Made by a program: the position numbers and the translations under genes. A stretch of 64,000 nt of DNA. It comes from Flavobacterium hibisci. Its GTDB lineage: Bacteria; Bacteroidota; Bacteroidia; Flavobacteriales; Flavobacteriaceae. Shown here piece by piece: positions 32,290 to 40,718 of this stretch; the first letter of the stretch is position 1; every line of letters starts with the position of its first letter. The stretch lies in the NCBI RefSeq assembly GCF_020026925.1, contig NZ_JAIQDW010000014.1:1-64000 (forward strand). Direction: 5' to 3'. The notes under the pieces were generated by a model, which saw nothing but the letters and a program-made list of their open reading frames with translations, ran no database searches and was not told where the DNA came from.

Positions 32290-34404
32290 TTACTTCATCA
32301 TTTCAGAAAGAATTTCGATTTCTCTTTCTGAAGCAGATTTTGGAGGATTTGAATATAATTTCAAAATATCATCTTCAAATTGATTTTTGAAATCTGAATT
32401 TTCAATATCTCTTAAATTCAAAAGTGCTTTTGATCTGACGTAAGTCGATTCACTTCTCAGAGACATCGTATATAATTTCTTGATATCATCTTCTTCAAAA
32501 TCTGTAGATTTCCAGTTTGAATATTTCAATAAAAATTGAGAAAATAAAAGTGAAGCTTTATTATTGTTGATATTCTTCTTTAATGAATTTTGTAATAAAG
32601 AAAAACTTGAAATAGTTGCGATGTTCTCCCCTATCGCACTTTCAATTGCAATACGTTCCTGTTTAGTTTCAACTTTAAAATATTTGTTGATTTCTTTTAA
32701 AGAATTATTGATGCTGTTTTCTTCTTTTTTACCTTTTTCTTCCCAGGCATCTTTTAGTCCAACTGTTTTATTAAATACTAATTTTGAAGCAGTTGAGTCT
32801 TTATCAACAGTAAAATAACCCAAACGCTGAAATTGGAATTTATCTTCATTTTGAGCTGTTGCTAAACTTGGTTCAACATATCCAGTTACGATTTCTAATG
32901 AATTTGGATTCACAAAATCTAAGAAATTTTTCTCTTTATAACTGTCCGGAGCTTCATCTGTAAACAAACGATCGTACAAACGAACTTCTGCTTCCAAAGC
33001 ATGTTGGATAGAAACCCAATGTAAGGTTCCGGATACTTTTCTCTGGCTTGCTTCTGTTCCGCTTCCGCTTAAAGAATCGGTATCATACGTTACATGTATT
33101 TCAGTAATATTGCCTTCAGCATCTTTTATAACTGATTCACCTTTAATAATATACGCATTTTTAAGACGTACTTCTTTTCCGAGAGTCAAACGGAAATATT
33201 TAGCTGGAGCTTCTTCTAAAAAGTCTTCTCTTTCAATGTATAATTCACGTGAAAAAGGCACTTTTCTGAAACCTGCATTTTCATCTTCCTGATTATTTTC
33301 GGCTTCCAACCACTCCTCTTTTCCTTCAGGATAGTTGGTAATTACCAATTTTACAGGATCTAAAACAGCCATTACACGAGGTGCAATTTTGTTCAGATCT
33401 TCACGAATACAGAATTCTAAAACGGATACATTGATCAAATTATCACGTTTTGCAATACCAATTGTGTTCGCAAAATTACGTAATGAAGCAGCTGTATAAC
33501 CACGTCTTCTTAATCCGGAAATAGTTGACATTCTTGGATCATCCCAACCGTTAACATGCTTTTCCTTAACGAGTTGCTGCAATTTTCTTTTACTAACAAC
33601 AGTATGCGAAAGATTACGTCTGGCAAATTCTCTTTGCTTAGGACGTATTCTGTTTTCATCTATAATCTGATCTAAAAACCAATCGTATAATTCGCGATGA
33701 GGCAAAAATTCAAGCGTACAAAACGAATGTGAAATAGCTTCTAAATAATCACTTTGTCCATGTGCCCAATCGTACATTGGATAGATTTTCCAAGTATCTC
33801 CGGTTCTGTGGTGATGTTTGTGTAAAATCCTGTACATGATAGGATCACGCATCAACATGTTAGTTGATTTCATGTCAATTTTAGCACGAAGAATATGTGT
33901 ACCAGCTTCAAATTCACCATTTTTCATTCTTTCGAACAAATCTAAATTTTCTTCAACAGAACGATTTCTATATGGACTATCAGTTCCTACAGTTGTAGGG
34001 GTTCCTTTTTGAGCAGCCATTTCTTCAGAAGTCTGACTGTCAACATACGCCTTATCTTTTTTAATTAATAAAACGGCCCAATCGTACAGCTGTTGAAAAT
34101 AATCTGAAGCATAACATTCTTCTGCCCAGGTATATCCTAACCATTCTACGTCTTTTTTAATAGCATCAACAAATTCCTGTTCTTCTTTTTCCGGATTTGT
34201 ATCGTCAAAACGTAAATTTACAGGTGACTGATAATCAATTCCTAAACCAAAATTCAAAGCAATAGAACTTGCGTGACCAATGTGTAAATAACCGTTTGGT
34301 TCAGGTGGAAAACGAAAACGTAATTTAGAATTTGAAAGACCTGATTTAAGATCTTCTTCTATGATTTGTTCAATAAAATTGAGTGATTTATCTTCTGATG
34401 CCAT
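32290..34404 (-). CDS. glnS: Glutamine--tRNA ligase with a C-terminal extension
   Basis: 704 residues. Class I GlnRS motifs: FPPEPNGYLHIGHASSIALN (HIGH at 41-44), FDDTNPEKEEQEFV, YDWAHGQSDYLEAISHSFCTLEF, and VVSKRKLQQLV (269-279). The beta-barrel anticodon domains end near residue 560 (KTVGLKDAWEEK). Then comes a helical tail of about 140 residues including SESTYVRSKALLNLRDIENSDF, which looks HEAT-like. That is different from the YqeY-like tail I expect in many GlnRS; its role is unknown. The ParDE pair and folB lie upstream on the other strand. Confidence 0.93.
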   Translation of the reverse strand: MASEDKSLNFIEQIIEEDLKSGLSNSKLRFRFPPEPNGYLHIGHASSIALNFGLGIDYQSPVNLRFDDTNPEKEEQEFVDAIKKDVEWLGYTWAEECYASDYFQQLYDWAVLLIKKDKAYVDSQTSEEMAAQKGTPTTVGTDSPYRNRSVEENLDLFERMKNGEFEAGTHILRAKIDMKSTNMLMRDPIMYRILHKHHHRTGDTWKIYPMYDWAHGQSDYLEAISHSFCTLEFLPHRELYDWFLDQIIDENRIRPKQREFARRNLSHTVVSKRKLQQLVKEKHVNGWDDPRMSTISGLRRRGYTAASLRNFANTIGIAKRDNLINVSVLEFCIREDLNKIAPRVMAVLDPVKLVITNYPEGKEEWLEAENNQEDENAGFRKVPFSRELYIEREDFLEEAPAKYFRLTLGKEVRLKNAYIIKGESVIKDAEGNITEIHVTYDTDSLSGSGTEASQRKVSGTLHWVSIQHALEAEVRLYDRLFTDEAPDSYKEKNFLDFVNPNSLEIVTGYVEPSLATAQNEDKFQFQRLGYFTVDKDSTASKLVFNKTVGLKDAWEEKGKKEENSINNSLKEINKYFKVETKQERIAIESAIGENIATISSFSLLQNSLKKNINNNKASLLFSQFLLKYSNWKSTDFEEDDIKKLYTMSLRSESTYVRSKALLNLRDIENSDFKNQFEDDILKLYSNPPKSASEREIEILSEMMK

Positions 34405-34422
34405 TATTTATAGTAATTTTAG

Positions 34423-34430
34423 CAAAGATA
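34423..34430 (-). promoter_or_regulatory. -7 box (TATCTTTG) of glnS
   Basis: TATCTTTG on the minus strand, 18 bases upstream of the glnS ATG. No strong -33 box. Confidence 0.55.
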
Positions 34431-34519
34431 AAAAAAAGGTTTCAGGTTTCAGGTTTAAAGTTATTAAGTCACACAAAACATGAAACGTTAAAGCTAAAAC
34501 CCCAGATTAATTTATTTAG

Positions 34520-34527
34520 TATTTTTG
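34520..34527 (+). promoter_or_regulatory. -7 box (TATTTTTG) of the ParDE-folB operon
   Basis: TATTTTTG, 17 bases before the ATG at 34545. Confidence 0.55.
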
Positions 34528-34544
34528 TATAAATATTGAGAATT

Positions 34545-34763
34545 ATGAGACAATTAACTGTTACAATTCCAGACGATTTTTACGAAACTTTTATTAGTTT
34601 TTTTAAGCATGTTCCTGAAGTTTCTATAGATGAAAAGGTGGAAAATGAAATTCCTTTATGGCAGCAAGAAATGGTTTTGGAGCGTATAAAAAATACTAAG
34701 CCCGAAGATTATATTGATGCTAATGAAGCTTTAGAAAATTTAAAAAAGAAATATGGCTTTTAA
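34545..34763 (+). CDS. Antitoxin-like protein of a ParDE-type module
   Basis: 72 residues from ATG 34545 (MRQLTVTIPDDFYETFISFFKHV). It has a short N-terminal strand-helix that could be ribbon-helix-helix, then an acidic tail ending KPEDYIDANEALENLKKKYGF, typical of antitoxins that wrap the toxin. The next gene starts within its last codons (overlap 34753-34763), the usual antitoxin-toxin order. A TTG at 34536 would add only MRI and is less likely. Confidence 0.7.
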   Translation: MRQLTVTIPDDFYETFISFFKHVPEVSIDEKVENEIPLWQQEMVLERIKNTKPEDYIDANEALENLKKKYGF

Positions 34764-35052
34764 AGTTTTAATAGTAAAAAGAGCCGATTTAGAAATTGAA
34801 GAAGCTCTTTTATACTATGAAAATATTGGTAAAGGTTTAGGAGAAAAATTTCTTTTAGATTATAATGACCATTTAAAAACCCTCTATAATTTTCCTTTTT
34901 TTGAGGAAAAATATAATGTTGTTCGTACTTTATCTTTAAAGAAATTTCCTTATACTATACACTTTACAGTTGATGAATTGGAAAAAATTGTTCATATTCA
35001 AGCCGTAACTTGTAACTATCAAAATCCAGAAAATACTAGAATAAAACTATAA
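34753..35052 (+). CDS. ParE/RelE-family toxin
   Basis: 99 residues. The RelE/ParE fold is recognisable: KVLIVKRADLEIEEALLYYENIGKGLGEKFLLDYNDHLKTL, then YNVVRTLSLKKFPYTIHFTVDELEKIVHIQAVTCNYQNPE. This layout fits ParE-like gyrase poisons or RelE-like mRNA interferases; the two cannot be told apart by eye. It overlaps the antitoxin by 11 bases, and folB starts two bases after its stop. Confidence 0.75.
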   Translation: MAFKVLIVKRADLEIEEALLYYENIGKGLGEKFLLDYNDHLKTLYNFPFFEEKYNVVRTLSLKKFPYTIHFTVDELEKIVHIQAVTCNYQNPENTRIKL

Positions 35053-35054
35053 AA

Positions 35055-35414
35055 ATGGGAGTTATAAAACTTAAAAACATCCGTACTTTTTCTTATCATG
35101 GATGTATGATTGAAGAAGGAAAAATAGGATCTGATTACACTGTTGACTTAAAAATTAAAACCAATTTCCAGCAATCAGCAGAAACAGATGATCTAACTGA
35201 TACAGTCGATTATGTACATTTGAATAAAATTGTTACTGAGGAAATGGCAATTCGTTCGCATTTATTAGAACATGTAGCCAAAAGAATCAATAATCGCATA
35301 TTGGAAGAGATACAATCAGTAGAAAAAACGACAGTTTGGGTTTCAAAGATAAATCCTCCTATTGGTGGTGATGTTGAATCAGTTACCATAAAAATGACGG
35401 AAATCAGAAAGTAA
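35055..35414 (+). CDS. folB: Dihydroneopterin aldolase (folate pathway)
   Basis: 119 residues, the family length. It has KLKNIRTFSYHGCMIEEGKIGSDYTVDLKIKTN with conserved Tyr-His-Gly, then DLTDTVDYVHLNKIVTEEM, HLLEHVAKRINNRILE (catalytic Glu-His region), and VWVSKINPPIGGDVESVTI. It converts 7,8-dihydroneopterin to 6-hydroxymethyldihydropterin. It starts two bases after the toxin stop, so it depends on the module's promoter or on an internal one. The short spacing suggests the module was placed between glnS and folB. Confidence 0.9.
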   Translation: MGVIKLKNIRTFSYHGCMIEEGKIGSDYTVDLKIKTNFQQSAETDDLTDTVDYVHLNKIVTEEMAIRSHLLEHVAKRINNRILEEIQSVEKTTVWVSKINPPIGGDVESVTIKMTEIRK

Positions 35415-35508
35415 TTCTTTAGGTTAAAACCGTATTTTTTTAAAATAGTTTATTCGAAACTTTTGAATTTTAAAGATTTTAGTTACTTTTGACATCCGTT
35501 CAAGCAAT

Positions 35509-35579
35509 GGCGTCGTGGCCGAGCGGCTAGGCTGGGCTCTGCAAAAGCTCCTACTCCGGTTCGAATCCGGACGATGCCT
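35509..35579 (+). tRNA. tRNA-Cys (GCA)
   Basis: 71 bases. The acceptor stem GGCGTCG (35509-35515) pairs with CGATGCC (35572-35578) with one G-T pair. The anticodon stem is GGGCT/AGCTC with loop CTGCAAA, anticodon GCA. The T arm is TCCGG TTCGAAT CCGGA. The discriminator base is T, as expected for Cys. CCA is not encoded. A terminator follows, and two further partial copies of the 3' end are found downstream. Confidence 0.93.
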
Positions 35580-35812
35580 CAAAACCTTCAAAGCAATTTG
35601 AAGGTTTTTTTTGTCTAATTTTTAGAAAAAATTAATTAAAGATATGGGTTCGAATCCGGACAATACTTCTAAACATTAAAAGCAATTTGAAGGTTTATTT
35701 TATGCATAATTTTTAGGAAAAATTAATTAAAGGTATGGGTTCGAATCCGGACAATGCTTCTAAACATTAAAAGTCAATTTAAAGTTTTTTATATCTAATT
35801 TTTTCCGCAATC
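35558..35812 (+). repeat. Three-copy tandem repeat of the tRNA-Cys 3' end
   Basis: The T-arm word GGTTCGAATCCGGAC occurs at 35558 (in the tRNA), 35647 and 35738, spacing 89 and 91. Each copy is followed by CAATAC/CAATGC CTTC-like acceptor sequence, a decayed right half of the terminator (AGCAATTTGAAGGTTT), and TCTAATTTTTAG...AATTAATTAAAG. The second and third copies lack the 5' half of the tRNA and the left terminator arm, so they cannot be tRNAs. Confidence 0.85.
35583..35610 (+). terminator. tRNA-Cys terminator
   Basis: AACCTTCAAA and TTTGAAGGTT form a 10-bp stem with a four-base loop, followed by TTTTTT. Confidence 0.85.
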
Positions 35813-35913
35813 TTGTCATTTCGACGAAGGAGAAATCTCCACAAGAAGCTCTACAAAGTAAATCAATTGGAACGGAGTTACTTATGGAGATTTCTCCTTC
35901 GTCGAAATGACAA
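35813..35913. repeat. Perfect 29-bp inverted repeat element (101 bases)
   Basis: The arms 35813-35841 and 35885-35913 are exact complements, with a 43-base loop. The arm contains GTCATTTCGACGAAGGAGAA. It resembles a dispersed flavobacterial intergenic repeat. No target duplication flanks it. The open frame running over it is not a gene. Confidence 0.85.
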
Positions 35914-36010
35914 ACTTAATGCTAACTTTGACAAAGTTCTACAGCACACTTATAAATACAAAAAAACCTCTGAAAATCAGGGTTTTAAATATATAATTGA
36001 GTTATTAAAA

Positions 36011-36688
36011 CTACTTTTCTATTCTTTCAAAAGCATTTTTTACCATTTCTTTTTCTTTTGGAAACCATCCCTGGGTAATTAATACTACTCCAAAAACCAT
36101 TAAAACAATGCTGATACCTTTTTTAATTTTTAGGATGTTTGTTGGTGTCATTTTAGTTTTTAATTGTTTGGCCAATACTATTTTTAGACAATCAACTAAT
36201 AAATAAGTAATAATTACAGAAGTAAAAAAAGTCATCATTCTTGGAGTCTGCATTTGTAATTTTGGTCCGACAGAAATGATGACTGCAAGCCAGAAACCAA
36301 GAACTCCAATGTTAATAACGTTCAGTAAAAAGCCTTTTACAAATAAACTGCCATAATTTCTTTTTAAAATATCCCGATCAATTTCTTCATCATTGATTTT
36401 TTCTACTTTTTTTAATTTTAAAAATGAAATAATACCATAAGACAACATAATGATACCGCCAAAAATAAAAAGAGCAGGATCATCCTTTAAACTTGAAATT
36501 AACCTGTAACTTCCTAAATAGGCAATTGCTATAAAAAAAATATCACCTAATACCACTCCAAGATCAAAGACAATTGCTGATCTAAAACCTTTGGTAATAC
36601 TGGTTTCCAATAAAACAAAAAATACCGGACCCACCATAAAGCTCAGAACAAGTCCCCATGGCAGCCCAGCCAGAATATCATTTATCAT
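36011..36688 (-). CDS. LysE-family translocator
   Basis: 225 residues, about six membrane segments. It begins GLPWGLVLSFMVGPVFFVLLETSITKGFRSAIVFDLGVVLGDIFFIAIAYLG, the LysE signature with a Gly-Pro-V kink, and ends in more hydrophobic helices (ILKIKKGISIVLMVFGVVLITQGWF). LysE proteins export amino acids; the substrate cannot be read. A DUF2807 gene lies six bases upstream on the same strand, so they are likely co-transcribed. Confidence 0.83.
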   Translation of the reverse strand: MINDILAGLPWGLVLSFMVGPVFFVLLETSITKGFRSAIVFDLGVVLGDIFFIAIAYLGSYRLISSLKDDPALFIFGGIIMLSYGIISFLKLKKVEKINDEEIDRDILKRNYGSLFVKGFLLNVINIGVLGFWLAVIISVGPKLQMQTPRMMTFFTSVIITYLLVDCLKIVLAKQLKTKMTPTNILKIKKGISIVLMVFGVVLITQGWFPKEKEMVKNAFERIEK

Positions 36689-36694
36689 TCAATA

Positions 36695-37363
36695 TTATTT
36701 TACTTCTTCTATTTTACCTCCAAAAACTGTTTTTTGGTTAATTTGTTTAGGTTTCCCATAAATGTAAATAGAGCCTCCTGCGCTTACTTTTGCATCAACA
36801 AGTGTTGATGCATTTACATCAGCTTTTCCTCCCGCAGAAACGCTTACTGTGGTCTGAGAGGTTTCTAATTTACTTGCTAATAAATAACCTCCTGCACCTA
36901 AACTTGCCACCTGGTTCGAAGCTTTCCCGGCTAAAGTAATTTCTCCTCCGGAAACTGAACTTACCTTAAGTTTTTCAACCTCCAAATCTACATTAATTTT
37001 TCCACCTTCCTGGGCACTTACTTTAAAACTTGTTGCTTTTATAGTTTCTGAACTTGTAACAATTGCTCCTTCATTAACATCAATAAGCTCAATATGTTTG
37101 TAATACAAAGTAACTTCTAAATCCTCGCCGGACAAAAGTTTTGGAAATGGCATTCTTATTTTTAGAATACCATTTTTATTAACAGCTTCTAATTCTGCTT
37201 CCCTTGCTCCTTTTATAACCAATTTATTTTCAGATGACTGAACTAATTTTACATGTAATTTATCATAAACTTTAACGGTATCAAAATCTCCTAATGTTTT
37301 GGTAACCTGACCAAAGGACATTTGGAAAAATAAAACAACTGCAATTATAATTAATTTTTTCAT
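36695..37363 (-). CDS. DUF2807 (head GIN) secreted beta-solenoid protein
   Basis: 222 residues. A signal peptide (MKKLIIIAVVLFFQMSFGQ) is followed by the repetitive beta structure seen in DUF2807: VKVYDKLHVKLVQSSENKLVIKG, then KVSAQEGGKINVDL, KVSSVSGGEITLAG, ASLGAGGYLLAS and VSVSAGGKADVNA, each close to one strand-turn repeat. Such proteins are thought to be envelope-located; the role is not known. It sits between rnr and the LysE gene, all leftward. Confidence 0.8.
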   Translation of the reverse strand: MKKLIIIAVVLFFQMSFGQVTKTLGDFDTVKVYDKLHVKLVQSSENKLVIKGAREAELEAVNKNGILKIRMPFPKLLSGEDLEVTLYYKHIELIDVNEGAIVTSSETIKATSFKVSAQEGGKINVDLEVEKLKVSSVSGGEITLAGKASNQVASLGAGGYLLASKLETSQTTVSVSAGGKADVNASTLVDAKVSAGGSIYIYGKPKQINQKTVFGGKIEEVK

Positions 37364-37389
37364 TTCTTTAAATTTTTAAATTTAACAAC

Positions 37390-39570
37390 TTATTCCGCTC
37401 TTCGTAAAAAATGAAAATCCAGTTGTTTTTTAACTAAATCTGCATTTTTTACTTTAACGTAAATTTCGTCCCCTAATTGCAATATACTGTCTGAAGTAGC
37501 TCCAACAAGTGCATATTGCTTTTCATCGAAAGTATAATAATCATCTTTGATTTCTCTGATTCTTACCATTCCTTCACATTTATTAGAAACAATTTCAACA
37601 TAAATTCCCCATTCCGTAACACCAGAGATAACACCAAGGAATTCTTCATCCTGATGATCCTGCATGTATTTAACCTGCATGTATTTGATACTGTCACGTT
37701 CAGCATTGGTTGCTAAGCTTTCCATGTTCGAACAATGGAGGCATTTGGTTTCGTACGTTTCTTCGTCTACAGAAGCACCTCCATCCAGATAATACTGCAG
37801 TAAACGATGCACCATAACGTCCGGATAACGACGAATTGGCGATGTAAAATGGCTGTAATAATCAAAAGCTAAACCATAGTGACCAATATTATCAGTCGAA
37901 TATTTAGCTTTACTCATACTTCGAATAGCCAGCGTATCAATTAAATTTTGCTCTTTTTTACCATTCACTTCTTCCATCAAAGCGTTCAGTGATTTTGAAA
38001 TATCGCCCTTATTTCTAAAGTCAATTTTATAACCAAACTTCGAAATCACCTGCTGCATAGCAATCAGTTTATCTTCATTTGGTTCATCATGGATTCTGTA
38101 CACAAAGGTTTTCTTTTGTTTACCAATGTATTCCGCGACTTTTCTATTCGCTAAAAGCATAAATTCTTCAATCAGATGATTGGCATCTTTAGAAACTTTA
38201 AAATAAACACCTTCTGGTTCACCTTCAGCATCAAGATTGAATTTTACTTCTACTTTATCAAAAGAAATCGCACCATTCTGCATTCTTTTCTTTCTTAAAA
38301 TTTTAGCTAATTCATCTAATTTTAAAGTTGCTTCAACAATTTCATCTGAAACAACATAAGATTCACCAGTGATGGAAGTTTCCAATGGAATAGTATTGTC
38401 TTTGGTTTCAATAATATATTGTGCTTCTTCGTAAGCAAAACGCTGATCGGAGTAAATTACAGTTCTTCCAAACCATTGGTTAATAACTTGTGCGGTTGGC
38501 GAAACTTCAAAAACGGCAGAGAATGTATATTTTTCTTCATGCGGACGAAGTGAACAGGCAAAATTAGACAATACTTCAGGAAGCATTGGTACTACCCTAT
38601 CGACCAAATAAACTGAAGTTGCTCTTTGATAGGCTTCATCATCCAGAATTGTTCCTTCTTCCAGATAATACGAAACATCAGCAATATGAACACCAATTTC
38701 GTAATTTCCGTTTTCTAACTTTTTGAAAGACAAGGCATCATCAAAATCTTTAGCATCTTTTGGATCAATGGTAAAGGTAAGCGTGTCACGCATATCACGA
38801 CGTTTTGCAATCTCAGATTGCTGAATCGAAGTGTCTATTTTTTGAGCATACACCTCTACTTCTACCGGAAAATCTGATGGCAAACCATATTCAGCTAAAA
38901 TAGCATGAATCTCTGTATTGTGTTCACCGGGTTTTCCTAAAACTTTAATGACAGATCCAAACGGGCTATCAGCTCTTTTTGGCCAGTCTTCAATATTCAC
39001 TAAAACAACATCTCCATTTTCTGCCTCTCCCATTTTGTCTTTCGGAATAAAAATATCCGTGTACATTTTAGGATTTGCAGTCGAAACAAAAGCAAAATTG
39101 GGCTGAATGTCAATTACTCCCACGAATTCTGTTTTATTTCTTTCAACAACTTCAATTACTTCACCTTCAGGACGTTTTCCCTTTCTACGGTTATAAACAT
39201 AAACTTTGACTTTATCTTTATCTAATGCACGATTCAGATTATTGGTCGGAATAAAAACGTCTTCTGCAAAATCTTCACAAATAAAATAAGCTGTTTTACG
39301 GCTTGTCATATCAATAGTTCCTTCGTAATAATCCTGGCTTTCAGCTTTTACTAAATATTTTCCTGGCTCCGATTCGATAATTTTTTTTGAACCAGCCATT
39401 ATTTTTAAATCTTTTATGATCTGGTTTCTGCTTTTTGTATCATCAAGTTCAAGCTTTGCTGCTATCTGTTTGTAATTAAATGCTTTATTAGGGCTTTTCG
39501 ATAAAATCTTCAGTATTTTTCCTGAGAAATCTTTCTCATTTTTTATCGGTTTTCTAATTTTCTTACTCAT
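37390..39570 (-). CDS. rnr: Ribonuclease R
   Basis: 726 residues. An N-terminal winged-helix region, then cold-shock-like domains (DYYEGTIDMTSRKTAYFICEDF), the RNB catalytic core with DPKDAKDFDDALS (269-281), and a final S1 domain (FLGVISGVTEWGIYVEIVSNKCEGMVRIREI). It degrades structured RNA 3' to 5'. The usual Lys-rich tail seen in E. coli is missing. The small gene 39711 is divergent from it. Confidence 0.95.
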   Translation of the reverse strand: MSKKIRKPIKNEKDFSGKILKILSKSPNKAFNYKQIAAKLELDDTKSRNQIIKDLKIMAGSKKIIESEPGKYLVKAESQDYYEGTIDMTSRKTAYFICEDFAEDVFIPTNNLNRALDKDKVKVYVYNRRKGKRPEGEVIEVVERNKTEFVGVIDIQPNFAFVSTANPKMYTDIFIPKDKMGEAENGDVVLVNIEDWPKRADSPFGSVIKVLGKPGEHNTEIHAILAEYGLPSDFPVEVEVYAQKIDTSIQQSEIAKRRDMRDTLTFTIDPKDAKDFDDALSFKKLENGNYEIGVHIADVSYYLEEGTILDDEAYQRATSVYLVDRVVPMLPEVLSNFACSLRPHEEKYTFSAVFEVSPTAQVINQWFGRTVIYSDQRFAYEEAQYIIETKDNTIPLETSITGESYVVSDEIVEATLKLDELAKILRKKRMQNGAISFDKVEVKFNLDAEGEPEGVYFKVSKDANHLIEEFMLLANRKVAEYIGKQKKTFVYRIHDEPNEDKLIAMQQVISKFGYKIDFRNKGDISKSLNALMEEVNGKKEQNLIDTLAIRSMSKAKYSTDNIGHYGLAFDYYSHFTSPIRRYPDVMVHRLLQYYLDGGASVDEETYETKCLHCSNMESLATNAERDSIKYMQVKYMQDHQDEEFLGVISGVTEWGIYVEIVSNKCEGMVRIREIKDDYYTFDEKQYALVGATSDSILQLGDEIYVKVKNADLVKKQLDFHFLRRAE

Positions 39571-39688
39571 ATATCTTTTCTTATAAGGTTTAAAATTACA
39601 AATAAGATATCAGATAACAGATTTTAAGATTTAGAATTATTAAAATTATAACTTTAAAAAGCAGATTTTTAGACATTTTTAAATTTCG

Positions 39689-39696
39689 TATCTTTA
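39689..39696 (+). promoter_or_regulatory. -7-like box (TATCTTTA) before the DUF2007 gene
   Basis: One mismatch from TAnnTTTG; TTTT at 39667-39670 is 18 bases upstream. Confidence 0.4.
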
Positions 39697-39710
39697 TAAA
39701 AATACCTTTT

Positions 39711-39944
39711 ATGGAAAGCTTTAAAACAATTGCCATATTTAATTTTGAATACGAGACGGTAGTTCTCAAACATTTACTGGAGCAGGAAGATATCCCTTAT
39801 TTTTTCGAAAACGAAATGACACTTTCAGTCGTACCTTTTTACACTACAGCTCTAGGCGGAATCAAACTTAAGGTTCATCCGAACGATTTTGTACAAGTTC
39901 AGCGAATTCTGGACAATCTCAATAATCCGCTTAAAATCGTTTGA
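39711..39944 (+). CDS. DUF2007-like small protein
   Basis: 77 residues: ESFKTIAIFNFEYETVVLKHLLEQEDIPYFFENEMTLSVVPFYTTALGGIKLKVHPNDFVQVQRILDNL. This is the DUF2007 family (also called putative signal transducing protein), with an alpha-beta fold that resembles small ligand-binding domains. A possible TATCTTTA box is at 39689-39696, 15 bases upstream. Its role is unknown. It is divergent from rnr. Confidence 0.75.
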   Translation: MESFKTIAIFNFEYETVVLKHLLEQEDIPYFFENEMTLSVVPFYTTALGGIKLKVHPNDFVQVQRILDNLNNPLKIV

Positions 39945-40718
39945 GACAATTCAATTCAAACAAAAATTCATTTTAAAAATAAAATTTTTCATTTTCAACT
40001 TTTTTAGTTTTCAACATATATTAAATACAACAAAAAAGATTTTTAAAAATTTAAAAAAAATTGATGGTTATTATAGTGTGTTAATATGTCGAATAAATTT
40101 ATTTTTAAAAGTATTGAAATGAAGTTTCTTTTAGTTATTGGGAGTTATCAACATAGTTATTTGTAGTTAAAATATTAATTTTTAAGCCTTTTTGAATTTT
40201 AATTAACAACGGTTGACAACCAAAATTTGATTCATTTTGTAAATAAGTTGATAGGTTCATTTGTGTTGAAAATGGCATTTTTAATATTGATAACTTTTCT
40301 AAAAATTCCTGAAACTTTTCTTGCATTTTTGATTTCAGTTTTGGATTAAGTATTTTTTTGACACAACCAAAAAAAACTTCTAATTTTCTATCTCAACTTA
40401 TCAACATTTCCTGTTAATTTAAAGTTAACTGAATATCAACGAATTAAGAACTCTTATTAACACTATAAAAATTTAACAAAAAAAATGATCTTTATTTATT
40501 GAATATCAGTATTTTATATATTTATTAAAAATGTTGATAACTGATAAAGGTTTGAAATTTAGATAATTGCAATTATGTTTTTATATTACATTTTAAGCAA
40601 CATATTCGAACCACAATTTTCTGTCAATAAACAAAAAAATAGTGAAAATTACTCTTATTTATAGAGAACATTTAATTATTGAGTAAATTTGCACAAACAC
40701 AACTTAATAGTATTTAAA
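39945..40718. other. Long AT-rich intergenic region before rpiB
   Basis: 774 bases with no gene I can support (a 63-codon minus-strand frame at 40135-40326 has no family resemblance). It contains TTATCAACA at 40144 and about 40398 and the complement TGTTGATAA near 40531, each one mismatch from the DnaA box TTATCCACA, and many A/T runs. The rpiB promoter box is at 40684-40691. Confidence 0.55.
40684..40691 (+). promoter_or_regulatory. -7 box (TAAATTTG) of rpiB
   Basis: TAAATTTG, 27 bases upstream of the ATG at 40719; the -33 region is weak. It fixes the shorter start, because the longer frame begins inside the leader. Confidence 0.55.

Noticed and set aside
33241-33256. parS-like site in glnS
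   Set aside because: AATTCACGTGAAAAAG matches only the CACGTG core; the flanks differ and it falls in a conserved coding region. The same holds for 49439-49454 and 51160-51175.
35640-35760. Second and third tRNA-Cys genes
   Set aside because: Only the T arm and acceptor 3' half are present; no D arm, anticodon or 5' acceptor strand can be folded.
35813-36082. 89-codon plus-strand frame
   Set aside because: It starts with TTG in the 29-bp inverted repeat and overlaps the LysE gene; it is a by-product of the repeat.
40135-40326. 63-codon minus-strand frame in the rpiB gap
   Set aside because: No signal, family feature, promoter or neighbour supports it; the region is AT-rich with DnaA-like words.
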